64,000 nucleotides of DNA from Umezawaea tangerina (lineage in GTDB: Bacteria; Actinomycetota; Actinomycetes; Mycobacteriales; Pseudonocardiaceae), in assembly GCF_003002815.1 (NCBI RefSeq), contig NZ_PVTF01000009.1:124001-188000 (forward strand), in the 5' to 3' direction. The position numbers were made by a program, and so were the translations under genes. The notes below the pieces were generated by a model. That model saw only the letters and a program-made list of their open reading frames with translations. It had not been told where the DNA came from and did not search any database. Shown here piece after piece: positions 7,609-13,978 of the stretch; position 1 is the first letter of the stretch; the number at the start of each line of letters is the position of its first letter.

Positions 7609-8138
7609 ACGAGACCGATCAGGGCTACCTGCTGCCCTGCGGTCGTGATGTCGAGGCGGTGTGGGACCGGCTCGACGAGATCGACGCGCATGAGCTGGAG
7701 TGTCCGCACTGCCTCGGCGCGCGTGAGAGCCTGCGGGCGTTGCGGGCGGTCACCGAGGAGATGTCGCGCGACACCTCCGAGCCGTCGCGCGCGCTGTTCG
7801 GGCGGATCATGTCCGCGGTGCGGGCCGAGGTGCGGCGCGGCGACATGCTGCCCCTCGGCGTCGGCGACCTGGGGCCGGTGAGCGCGAGCGAACGTGCCAT
7901 CGCGGCCGTGCTGCGGTACGCGGCGGACAGCGTCGCCGGGGTGCGCGCCAGGCACTGCCAGGTCTGGGCCTCGGTCGACGTGGTCAACGTCGAGCTGAAG
8001 ATCGCGGTGAGCGTCGAGGTCGTCGCCCCCGATGTGGTGAGCATGGTGCGCGAACGGGTGACCACGGCCGCCACCGCGCGGGTCGGCATGCGGGTGAACC
8101 GCTTGGACGTCACCGTCGAAGACCTGTACGACCTCTGA
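7605..8138 (+). CDS. Anti-sigma-like zinc motif fused to Asp23/Gls24 domain
   Basis: 177 residues from ATG 7605, which forms an ATGA overlap with the sigma gene (ATG 7599 also possible). The N-terminus contains Cys12 and then His29-x3-Cys33-x2-Cys36 (HELECPHC), the arrangement of zinc-binding anti-sigma domains. From about residue 85 the chain becomes an Asp23-like domain: ERAIAAVLRYAADSVAGVRARHCQVW and a C-terminal RVGMRVNRLDVTVEDL. The context suggests it binds the sigma factor and senses a signal through the zinc centre or the Asp23 domain. The fusion layout is seen in sequence; the anti-sigma role is inference. Confidence 0.75.
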   Translation: MNETDQGYLLPCGRDVEAVWDRLDEIDAHELECPHCLGARESLRALRAVTEEMSRDTSEPSRALFGRIMSAVRAEVRRGDMLPLGVGDLGPVSASERAIAAVLRYAADSVAGVRARHCQVWASVDVVNVELKIAVSVEVVAPDVVSMVRERVTTAATARVGMRVNRLDVTVEDLYDL

Positions 8139-8151
8139 GGGACTGGACGGG

Positions 8152-8505
8152 ATGACTGCAGAGCACGTGATCACCAAGCCCGTCGTGGCGGCCGTCGCCG
8201 CGCACGCCGCCCGTGGCGTCGCGGGCGTGTCACGACTGGAGGCGGGCCTCGCGGGGCTGGTCGGGTCGGTGGCGCGCACCGCGCGGCAGCGGATCAAGGG
8301 CCTCGACCCGGCGCCGACCGAGGGCGTGCGGGTGCGCATGGACGTGGGGGTGCGGCTGGAGGTCGACATCGTGACGACGGCCGACGACCAGGCCGCCGCG
8401 GTCGGTCGGGCCGTCCAGCGCGCGGTCGCCCGTGCGGTCACGAACGCGACCGGGCTGGCCGTCGTCGAGGTGGCGGTGTCGATCCTGGACATCGAGCTGT
8501 CATGA
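8152..8505 (+). CDS. Asp23/Gls24-family envelope stress protein
   Basis: 117 residues. It has the Asp23 pattern: an N-terminal helix AAVAAHAARGVAGVSRLEAGL, a central acidic beta segment VRVRMDVGVRLEVDIV, and the closing segment RAVTNATGLAVVEVAVSILDIEL. Asp23 proteins of Firmicutes line the cytoplasmic face of the membrane, held there by AmaP, and are linked to cell-wall stress. Here it sits 13 bases after the zinc-Asp23 gene and overlaps the next start by four bases. It is one of four Asp23-domain genes in the operon. Confidence 0.85.
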   Translation: MTAEHVITKPVVAAVAAHAARGVAGVSRLEAGLAGLVGSVARTARQRIKGLDPAPTEGVRVRMDVGVRLEVDIVTTADDQAAAVGRAVQRAVARAVTNATGLAVVEVAVSILDIELS

Positions 8506-8831
8506 GCTCCCAGGAGATCGTGGAGAAGCTGCTCGCGGCACTGCGCGAGGTACCCGGCCTGCGGGCGGCCACGCCCGTGATCGCGCCGACGTCGCCGTGG
8601 GTGCCCTGGGACTGGGACGCCCTCGCCGTCGACCTCGGCGCCCAGGTCGTGGAGGTCAGGGTGGTCGCGACCGCGCTGCCCCTGCCCCCGCTGCTGGACA
8701 AGGCGACCGTGATGCTCAGCGAGGTGCTGCGGCAGCACGGGTTCGAGGCGGCCACGCTCCGGATCGTGGTGACGGACCTGGACGCGGCGGCACTCAGGGA
8801 TGAGACCGGCACCACACCATCGGGCACGTGA
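8502..8831 (+). CDS. Uncharacterised Asp23-operon protein
   Basis: 109 residues from ATG 8502, overlapping the preceding stop by ATGA. No domain is recognised with certainty. Visible features are an N-terminal amphipathic helix IVEKLLAALREVPGLRAATP, a Trp-rich turn SPWVPWDWDALAV, and two beta-rich stretches ending VMLSEVLRQHGFEAATLRIVVTDL. The alternation resembles a divergent Asp23-like fold. There are no signal or membrane segments. Tight coupling argues that it acts in the same membrane-associated stress complex. Confidence 0.7.
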   Translation: MSSQEIVEKLLAALREVPGLRAATPVIAPTSPWVPWDWDALAVDLGAQVVEVRVVATALPLPPLLDKATVMLSEVLRQHGFEAATLRIVVTDLDAAALRDETGTTPSGT

Positions 8832-8889
8832 CGATTCCCGTCCCCCGGTGTCCTTACAACACAACAACTTCGACCGAAGGAGCGCGACG

Positions 8890-9357
8890 ATGAGCAACCC
8901 GGCCGCAACCACGACCACCACCCCGAAGACGACCGTGGCGACCACGTCCAACGGGCAGCTGGTGACCGAGCACGGTTCCACCACGATCGCGGACACCGTC
9001 GTGCAGAAGATCGCGGGGCTCGCGGCTCGTGAGATCGGCGGCGTGCACGCGCTCGGCAGCGGGACGTCCCGCGCGTTCGGCGCGATCCGCGAGCGCATCC
9101 CCGGCGCGTCGGCCAGCGCCGGTCAGGGTGTCTCGGTGGAGGTCGGCGAGAAGCAGGCCGCGGTCGACCTGCAGCTCCTCGTGGAGTACGGCGTGCCGAT
9201 CGCTGATCTGGCGCGTTCGGTGCGCCGCAACGTGATCACGTCGATCGAGCGGATGACCGGCCTGGAGGTCGTCGAGGTCAACATCACGGTCATCGACGTG
9301 CACATCCCCGGTGAGGACGGCGACAACGCGACGCCCGAGTCGTCCCGCGTCCAGTAG
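8890..9357 (+). CDS. Asp23/Gls24-family envelope stress protein (main copy)
   Basis: 155 residues from ATG 8890, selected because AAGGAG lies eight bases upstream. After a Thr-rich N-terminal tail (residues 1-30) the Asp23 domain runs to about 145: TTIADTVVQKIAGLAAREIGGV, VEVGEKQAAVDLQLLVEYG, then RNVITSIERMTGLEVVEVNITVIDV. This is the best match to classical Asp23 in the operon. It is soluble and probably membrane-recruited by the anchor proteins encoded downstream. A 58-base gap and its own strong ribosome site suggest higher expression than its neighbours. Confidence 0.9.
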   Translation: MSNPAATTTTTPKTTVATTSNGQLVTEHGSTTIADTVVQKIAGLAAREIGGVHALGSGTSRAFGAIRERIPGASASAGQGVSVEVGEKQAAVDLQLLVEYGVPIADLARSVRRNVITSIERMTGLEVVEVNITVIDVHIPGEDGDNATPESSRVQ

Positions 9358-9387
9358 TCGTCACCACCAGCAAGGAGAACGGGTCTG

Positions 9388-9564
9388 ATGACTTCCACCA
9401 CACTCGGACTGCTGTCCGGCCTCGCGCTCGGCTTCGCCGCTGCTTTCGGGGGTTTCGGCGCCTTCCTCATCGTCCTCGCCTTCGGCGCGATCGGCCTGAT
9501 CGCGGGCCGGGTGGCCGAGGGCAAGCTCGATCTGTCCCAGCTCACGAACCGGGACCGGGGATGA
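9388..9564 (+). CDS. Small integral membrane protein (DUF2273-like)
   Basis: 58 residues encoded from ATG 9388 with AAGGAGAA upstream. Nearly all of residues 6-42 are hydrophobic and Gly/Ala/Phe-rich (LLSGLALGFAAAFGGFGAFL, then IVLAFGAIGLIAGRV), giving one hairpin of two short membrane segments. A charged tail AEGKLDLSQLTNRDRG follows. Small proteins of this kind accompany Asp23 genes in many bacteria. Its stop overlaps the next start as ATGA. It probably anchors or spaces the Asp23 layer at the membrane. Confidence 0.8.
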   Translation: MTSTTLGLLSGLALGFAAAFGGFGAFLIVLAFGAIGLIAGRVAEGKLDLSQLTNRDRG

Positions 9565-9917
9565 CGATCGCGCTGGAGAGGGGCCGCACCGACGTAGCGG
9601 ACCGCGTGGTCGAAAGGCTGGCCGCGCGGGCGGTGACGGAGGTCGCGGGTGTGGGCGGGTCCGCCCACCGGGTGCTGGGGGTCGCCGTCGGCGACCAGGA
9701 GGCGGTCCAGGTGACCGCTCGGGTCACCGGAGACCGCGCCGAGCTCGACGTGCGGCTCTCGGTGGTCTACCCCGAGTCGGTGGCGGCGACCACGAGCCGG
9801 GTGCGCGCCCATCTCGTGGCGCGCACCGAGGAGCTGACGGGACTGGTCGTGTCCAAGGTGGACATCACGGTGACCGAACTGCGCACGGCCACCGCCCGGC
9901 ATCGGAGGGTCGAATGA
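9561..9917 (+). CDS. Asp23-like protein
   Basis: 118 residues, overlapping the genes on both sides by four bases. The domain order follows Asp23: DVADRVVERLAARAVTEVAGVGG, a central AELDVRLSVVYPESV, and the closing HLVARTEELTGLVVSKVDITVTEL. It is shorter than the 8890 copy and has no Thr-rich tail. It probably forms mixed assemblies with the other Asp23 proteins of the operon. No catalytic residues are expected. Confidence 0.8.
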   Translation: MTIALERGRTDVADRVVERLAARAVTEVAGVGGSAHRVLGVAVGDQEAVQVTARVTGDRAELDVRLSVVYPESVAATTSRVRAHLVARTEELTGLVVSKVDITVTELRTATARHRRVE

Positions 9918-10414
9918 TCCGCAGGCCTCGCCGAAGCGTTCCGGCCACGCTGACGGCGGTCGTGCTGCTGGCGGTCTGCGCGGCCGTGGCGACGTGGACC
10001 GTGCAGCAGCTCATCGGCCGCACACCGTTCGTGGCGCTGCCGAACCCGCACTGGAACGACCTGGGGGTTGCCATCGCCGGGGGTGGCCTGGCCGTTCTGG
10101 GGCTGGTCCTGCTGCTGGCGGCGATCCTGCCCGGCAAACCGATGGTCGTGCCGCTGACCGAGGACGAGTCGGACGCGGGTGCGTCCACCCGGAGTCTGCG
10201 CAGCACGCTGCAGGCGGCAGCCGACTCCGTAGACGGTGTCACCGCGACGAAGCTGAAGGTGCGGCGCGGCAAGGTAATCGCCAGGGTGCGCACCAACCGC
10301 ATCAGCACGGACGGTCTGGACGAGGCGGTGCGGGCAGCGCTCGAGCGACGCCTGGGCCAGATCCCGCTCACCGCGCCTCCGTCGCCCCGGATCAGGACCA
10401 GGAGCGCACGATGA
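9914..10414 (+). CDS. Two-TM membrane protein of the Asp23 operon (DUF6286-like)
   Basis: 166 residues. A basic start MIRRPRRS precedes a first membrane segment (about residues 10-30), and a second segment lies at about 50-72 (AIAGGGLAVLGLVLLLAAIL). The remaining 90 residues are cytoplasmic and Asp23-like: TRSLRSTLQAAADSVDGVTATKLKVRRGKVIARVRT. It resembles the DUF6286 proteins of actinobacterial Asp23 operons. The likely role is anchoring Asp23 proteins to the membrane. ATGA overlaps occur at both ends. Confidence 0.75.
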   Translation: MIRRPRRSVPATLTAVVLLAVCAAVATWTVQQLIGRTPFVALPNPHWNDLGVAIAGGGLAVLGLVLLLAAILPGKPMVVPLTEDESDAGASTRSLRSTLQAAADSVDGVTATKLKVRRGKVIARVRTNRISTDGLDEAVRAALERRLGQIPLTAPPSPRIRTRSAR

Positions 10415-10950
10415 ACCGCCCGGCCCGTCTCAACCGCACCCTGCTGGCCCTTCTGGGGCTCGTCGCACTCGCCGCGGGCGGCTTCGCGTTGGCCACCTAC
10501 TTCGACGTGCTGCGGCTGGTCCCCTCAACCGACCCGCTGCTCCCCTCGACCAGCCCGACGACTCCGGTCCTCTACGCCACGGCGGCGGCCAGCGTCGTCA
10601 TCGGACTGCTCTGCCTCCGCTGGTTGATCGCGCAGCTGGCCCGCTCCCCGAAAACCCAGACCTGGCAACTGGAGTCCACCACGGACCCGGGCACCACCGC
10701 CCTCCCGGCAGCGGTGGCCGTGGCACCGCTCACCGACGACATCACCACCTACGAGGGCGTCCACACAGCCAGGGCAGCGCTGGCGGGCACGCACTCCGCC
10801 CCCGCCTTGGCACTCGTGGTCACCGTCCACCACACTGCCGACGTCACCGACATCCGCTCCAACATCACCACCCACGCCCTCCCCCGCCTACGCCAAGCCT
10901 TGGACCTCACCACCCTTCCCACCACCATCGAGTTCCGCTTCAAAGCCTGA
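10411..10950 (+). CDS. amaP: Alkaline-shock membrane anchor protein AmaP-like
   Basis: 179 residues from ATG 10411. Two membrane segments are visible (about 9-29, LLALLGLVALAAGGFALATYF, shown in part here, and about 51-72, VLYATAAASVVIGLLCLRWL). A soluble C-terminal domain follows and ends in LPRLRQALDLTTLPTTIEFRF. In Firmicutes AmaP tethers Asp23 to the membrane, and the topology and operon position fit that role. It is the last gene of the nine-gene operon. The gene family is called from topology and neighbourhood, so the symbol is tentative. Confidence 0.75.
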   Translation: MNRPARLNRTLLALLGLVALAAGGFALATYFDVLRLVPSTDPLLPSTSPTTPVLYATAAASVVIGLLCLRWLIAQLARSPKTQTWQLESTTDPGTTALPAAVAVAPLTDDITTYEGVHTARAALAGTHSAPALALVVTVHHTADVTDIRSNITTHALPRLRQALDLTTLPTTIEFRFKA

Positions 10951-11068
10951 CCGGACTTGCCCCGGTGCGTGACGCCGTGCTGGTGGGCGCACCACGGTGG
11001 AGTCGTCCGACACCGCCGTAGTGTGCTGCCCAGAGTGGTGCAGGACACGGCTGGCAGGTGTCGGGTAC

Positions 11069-11085
11069 TGCGAGTGCGGTGTGGC
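11069..11085. repeat. Left copy of a 17-bp direct repeat flanking the IS5-type element
   Basis: TGCGAGTGCGGTGTGGC occurs here and, identically and in the same orientation, at 12230-12246. The two copies bracket 1.14 kb holding the IS5-type element. The right copy overlaps the broken IS30 reading frame. It could be an unusually long target duplication or a recombination scar. Confidence 0.7.
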
Positions 11086-11160
11086 CGCAGTGATGATTGG
11101 GCGAATTCGAAAGATCGTCGCGACACCGCTGGTCAACGTGCTGACGTGATGACTGTGGCG

Positions 11161-12228
11161 AGGCCTGGGCTGGCGTTGCCTAACGACGTCGTGCATGGTT
11201 GGGCGGGCAGCCTGAGATGATCTTGGCGTGGGTCGTACTGCTGTGTTGTCCAACCGTCGAGTGACAGGCTTGTCGAGCGTGGTGATCTCGACTTGGTGGC
11301 CGAGATCGGGCCGCTGTGGCAGGCCCAGCAGGAAGCTCGGCTCGTCTCCCGACCCCGCTCCCGCGCGCCGGGTGCGGGGGCCAAGTACAGGTTGGTGTTC
11401 GTGGACCGCCTGCTGGCGACGGTGGTGCACCTGCGGCACGGCACCAAGCATGACGTCCTGGCGGCGTGGTTCGGGGTCGATCGCTCCACGATCACCCGCG
11501 CCGTCAACGAGATCCGCCCGCTGCCGGCCGAACGCGGATGCCGGGTCGAGGACGGCCGGCGATTGCGGCCCCTCGCCGAGGTGGTCGAGCACCTCGGCCG
11601 CAGCGGGACCGACAGCATTGTCGACGCGACCGAGGTCAGAGTGCGTCGCCCCGCAGCGGGCACTGCCGGTCGCGATCGGTTCGTGTCGGGCAACAGCAGG
11701 CAGAACGCCGTCAAGACCATGATCGTCACCGACGAGGTCGGCCGGATGCTGTTCTGCGGCGCCACCACACCCGGCTCGACCGCGGACATCACCCAAGCCC
11801 GCCAGTCCGAACTGGTCACCCTCCTCAAGAACACCACTGGTCTGCGGGTCCTGGCCGATGCCGGCTACCAGGTGCTCGGAGCCCGAACAGGCGGGCAGGT
11901 GATCGCCCTGCCCTACCGGAAGTTTCGTAAGAACCCGTCATCCTGGTACGAGGAGATCCATACGCGCCAACGCAAGGCCCATTCCTTACGACGTATCCGC
12001 GTCGAGCATGGCATCGCCCATGTGAAGAACTGGCGATCACTGACCCGTCATCTCGGTCGTCGTGAGACCTTCGCCGACACGGTCCGGGCAGTGGCCGGTC
12101 TGCTGTCGGACCATCAGTACCACGACCGCGTTGAGGCCGCCCGGACGACGGTGCGGTAGCCACCGCGACAACTCGTGCACCGACGACGCCCAACTGCCAG
12201 CCATGCACGAGGTCGTTAGCCCAGGCCT
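11161..12228 (+). mobile_element. IS5-type insertion sequence, about 1.07 kb
   Basis: Imperfect terminal inverted repeats are visible: CTAACGACGTCGTGCATGG at 11180-11198 against CTAACGACCTCGTGCATGG read inward from 12219. An outer AGGCCTGGGCT is present at both ends (11161-11171 and, inverted, 12218-12228). On the left these two blocks are separated by nine extra bases, so that end looks damaged. Inside is one transposase gene on plus. The element sits against an older IS30 remnant. No short target duplication was identified. Confidence 0.75.
11228..12159 (+). pseudogene. IS5-family DDE transposase, probably frameshifted near its start
   Basis: The continuous frame reads from TTG 11293 (288 residues) and contains the DDE_Tnp_4 catalytic triad: Asp111 in VDATEVR, Asp189 in VLADAGYQ and Glu238 in RVEHGIAHVK, plus an N-terminal HTH with DVLAAWFGVDRSTITRAV. 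However, a frame starting at GTG 11228 gives MGRTAVLSNRRVTGLS, the expected N-terminus, and joins the main frame only after a one-base shift near 11275. Either a deletion has killed the gene, or translation starts late, or slippage occurs. The catalytic core looks intact. Confidence 0.75.
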
Positions 12229-12229
12229 T

Positions 12230-12246
12230 TGCGAGTGCGGTGTGGC
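12230..12246. repeat. Right copy of the 17-bp direct repeat
   Basis: Identical to 11069-11085, two bases beyond the outer inverted repeat of the IS5-type element, and inside the end of the IS30 transposase remnant. Confidence 0.7.
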
Positions 12247-12486
12247 GTAACAGGCGGTTGACGTTCTCGTTGGACCCGCGTTGCCAGGGGCTGCCCGGTT
12301 GCAGAAGCAGACCGGATCTTGGCGGCGCTGGTGAACTCGTGGTGACGGCCCGTCTCACCGCCCTGGTCCAGGGTGAAGATTCGCAGGCGGTATGGCCAGC
12401 GAGCAGGTGGAGCAGGACGGTGAAGCGCGTGGTGCGTTCGGTAAACGTGCCGATGGCCGACGCCGATCGTCGTTCATCTCAGAGCG
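12235..12486 (-). pseudogene. Decayed IS30-family transposase fragment
   Basis: Reading on minus, one frame gives ASAIGTFTERTTRFTVLLHL, a second gives TLDQGGETGRHHEFTSA, and the first again gives SPWQRGSNENVNRLLR. These are three consecutive conserved blocks of the IS30 DDE domain, with the final Glu in NEN. The frame switches show at least two indels. The N-terminal third and the C-terminal tail are missing. The fragment stops where the 17-bp repeat and the IS5-type element begin, so it is probably the older insertion. Confidence 0.8.
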
Positions 12487-12626
12487 ACAGGAATGGTGTG
12501 CGTGTGGGTGACCCGTAGCACCGCCCGTTCGTTCGGTCATCAGGTAGCGATCCACTGACCCACTGCACAACGGGGGTCTTCGCGGTCGGTTGCGGGTGGT
12601 CGGTGGCAGGCTTAGCGTCGCGCGGT

Positions 12627-13553
12627 ATGAAGATCCTTGTGGTGGGGGCCGGTGCGACCGGTGGGTATTTCGGGGCGCGGCTGGTGCAGGGTGGGCGGGA
12701 TGTGACGTTCCTGGTTCGGCCGGGGCGGGCTGGGGTGTTGAGGAAGCGCGGGTTGCGGATTGTCGAGCCCGGCGGTGGGTCGGTGGTGGAGCCGAATCTG
12801 GTGGAGGCCGGTGGGCTCGACGGGACCTACGACCTGGTTCTCCTGTCGGTGAAGGCGACCGGGCTGGACGCGGCCATCGAGGATTTCGCGCCCGCTGTCG
12901 GGCCGGGCACGGTGATCCTGCCGGTGCTGAACGGAATGCGGCACATCGAGGTGCTCGCCGAGCGGTTCGGTGACGAGGCGGTGCTCGGTGGGGCGGCGCG
13001 GGTCGTGACGACGGTGAACGACGAGGGCGACATCGTGCGGGTTGGGGGGCCGCACCTGCTGACCTACGGGGCGCGGAGCACGTCGGTGCCCGACCAGGTG
13101 GCCGAGGTGGAGAAGGCGTTCACCGGTGTCGGGTTCGACGCCGTGCTGTCCGACGACATCGTCGAGGACATGTGGACGAAGTGGGCGTTCATCACGTCCG
13201 TCGGCGCGGTGACCTGCCTGATGCGCGGCTCGGTCGGCGAGGTGGTGGCGGTGCCGGGCGGAGCGGCGTTCGCGGGGGCGGTGGTCGACGAGGTGGCGGC
13301 GATCGTGGCCGCGGCCGGGCATCCGGTCTCGGAGACCGCGGTGGAGTCCACGCGGTCGACCGTGACGACGCCCGGTTCGCCGCTGACGTCGTCGCTGTAC
13401 CGGGACCTGGTCGCCGACCAGAGCGTCGAGGTCGAGGCCCTGTTCGGGGACCTGCTCGAGGTGGCGGAACGGGTGGGCGCCCCGGCTCCCCTGCTCGGCC
13501 TGACGACCGGTCTGCTGCGGGTGCACCAGGCGCGCGTGACCGGTCGCGGGTAA
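12627..13553 (+). CDS. Ketopantoate reductase family (ApbA/PanE) oxidoreductase
   Basis: 308 residues from ATG 12627. The N-terminal Rossmann motif is GAGATGGYFGARL with the NADP-type second loop. The family Lys lies in LLSVKATGLDAAI, the Asn in LPVLNGMRH, and the C-terminal catalytic Lys in MWTKWAFI. PanE reduces 2-dehydropantoate to pantoate for coenzyme A synthesis, but paralogues reduce other 2-oxo acids, and no pantothenate gene is nearby. It stands alone just downstream of the insertion-sequence remnants. Confidence 0.85.
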   Translation: MKILVVGAGATGGYFGARLVQGGRDVTFLVRPGRAGVLRKRGLRIVEPGGGSVVEPNLVEAGGLDGTYDLVLLSVKATGLDAAIEDFAPAVGPGTVILPVLNGMRHIEVLAERFGDEAVLGGAARVVTTVNDEGDIVRVGGPHLLTYGARSTSVPDQVAEVEKAFTGVGFDAVLSDDIVEDMWTKWAFITSVGAVTCLMRGSVGEVVAVPGGAAFAGAVVDEVAAIVAAAGHPVSETAVESTRSTVTTPGSPLTSSLYRDLVADQSVEVEALFGDLLEVAERVGAPAPLLGLTTGLLRVHQARVTGRG

Positions 13554-13564
13554 TCGACGGGTAA

Positions 13565-13683
13565 TCGAACGCGTTCGACACCTGTTCGACGGCCGCGCGT
13601 CAGCTATTCGACAATAGGGGTCGAATAGCGAATTCGCGGCTCGTGAATGGGTGTTGACGTTTCCGCGACGCGTATTCTACGTT
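13565..13683 (+). promoter_or_regulatory. TTCGA palindrome cluster and promoter before the small HTH gene
   Basis: Two symmetric sites are visible: TCGAACGCGTTCGA (13565-13578, perfect) and GCTATTCGAC with its exact inverse GTCGAATAGC (13603-13629, 7-base loop). Downstream are a likely -35 TTGACG (13654-13659) and -10 TACGTT (13678-13683) spaced by 18 bases. The region is AT-rich compared with its neighbours. The palindromes are candidate binding sites, possibly for the HTH protein encoded at 13733. Confidence 0.5.
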
Positions 13684-13732
13684 TCGATTCGTCCACTGCC
13701 GGAAACGCTGCTCGCCCCACCGAGGTGATCGC

Positions 13733-13942
13733 ATGCTGGAAACCGTGGAACCCTCGCTGGGACAACAGGACTTGACGATGCTCGCCTTTCTCGCCGACGG
13801 AATGGTGGTCGAGGCCGTCGGCAGGCGGATGGAGCTGTCGGACCGGACGGTGCGCAGGCGGATGCGGGCCGTGTGCGACCAGCTCGGCGTGCGCACCCCG
13901 GTCCAGGCCATCGTGTGGGCCGCGCGGCGGGGCCTGATCTGA
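13733..13942 (+). CDS. Stand-alone small LuxR/sigma-region-4-like HTH protein
   Basis: 69 residues from ATG 13733 with GAGGTG upstream. The whole protein is one HTH domain: LTMLAFLADGMVVEAVGRRMELSDRTVRRRMRAVCDQLGVRTPVQAIVWAA (given in part as separate pieces), ending like a LuxR C-terminal domain. There is no receiver or ligand domain, which is unusual. It may be an orphan regulator, possibly autoregulated through the TTCGA palindromes upstream. It converges with the GH30 gene 36 bases away. Confidence 0.75.
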   Translation: MLETVEPSLGQQDLTMLAFLADGMVVEAVGRRMELSDRTVRRRMRAVCDQLGVRTPVQAIVWAARRGLI

Positions 13943-13978
13943 CGGCCCCACCGCGGCGGGCAGGTGGACCGGTCCGCG

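Noticed and set aside
10951-11068. Hairpin-like GC segments after the Asp23 operon (around 10985-11005)
   Set aside because: Arms contain bulges and mismatches; too weak to call a terminator with confidence.
12627-13553. Assigning the reductase firmly as pantothenate-pathway PanE
   Set aside because: No pantothenate gene is nearby and the family has many paralogues with other substrates.
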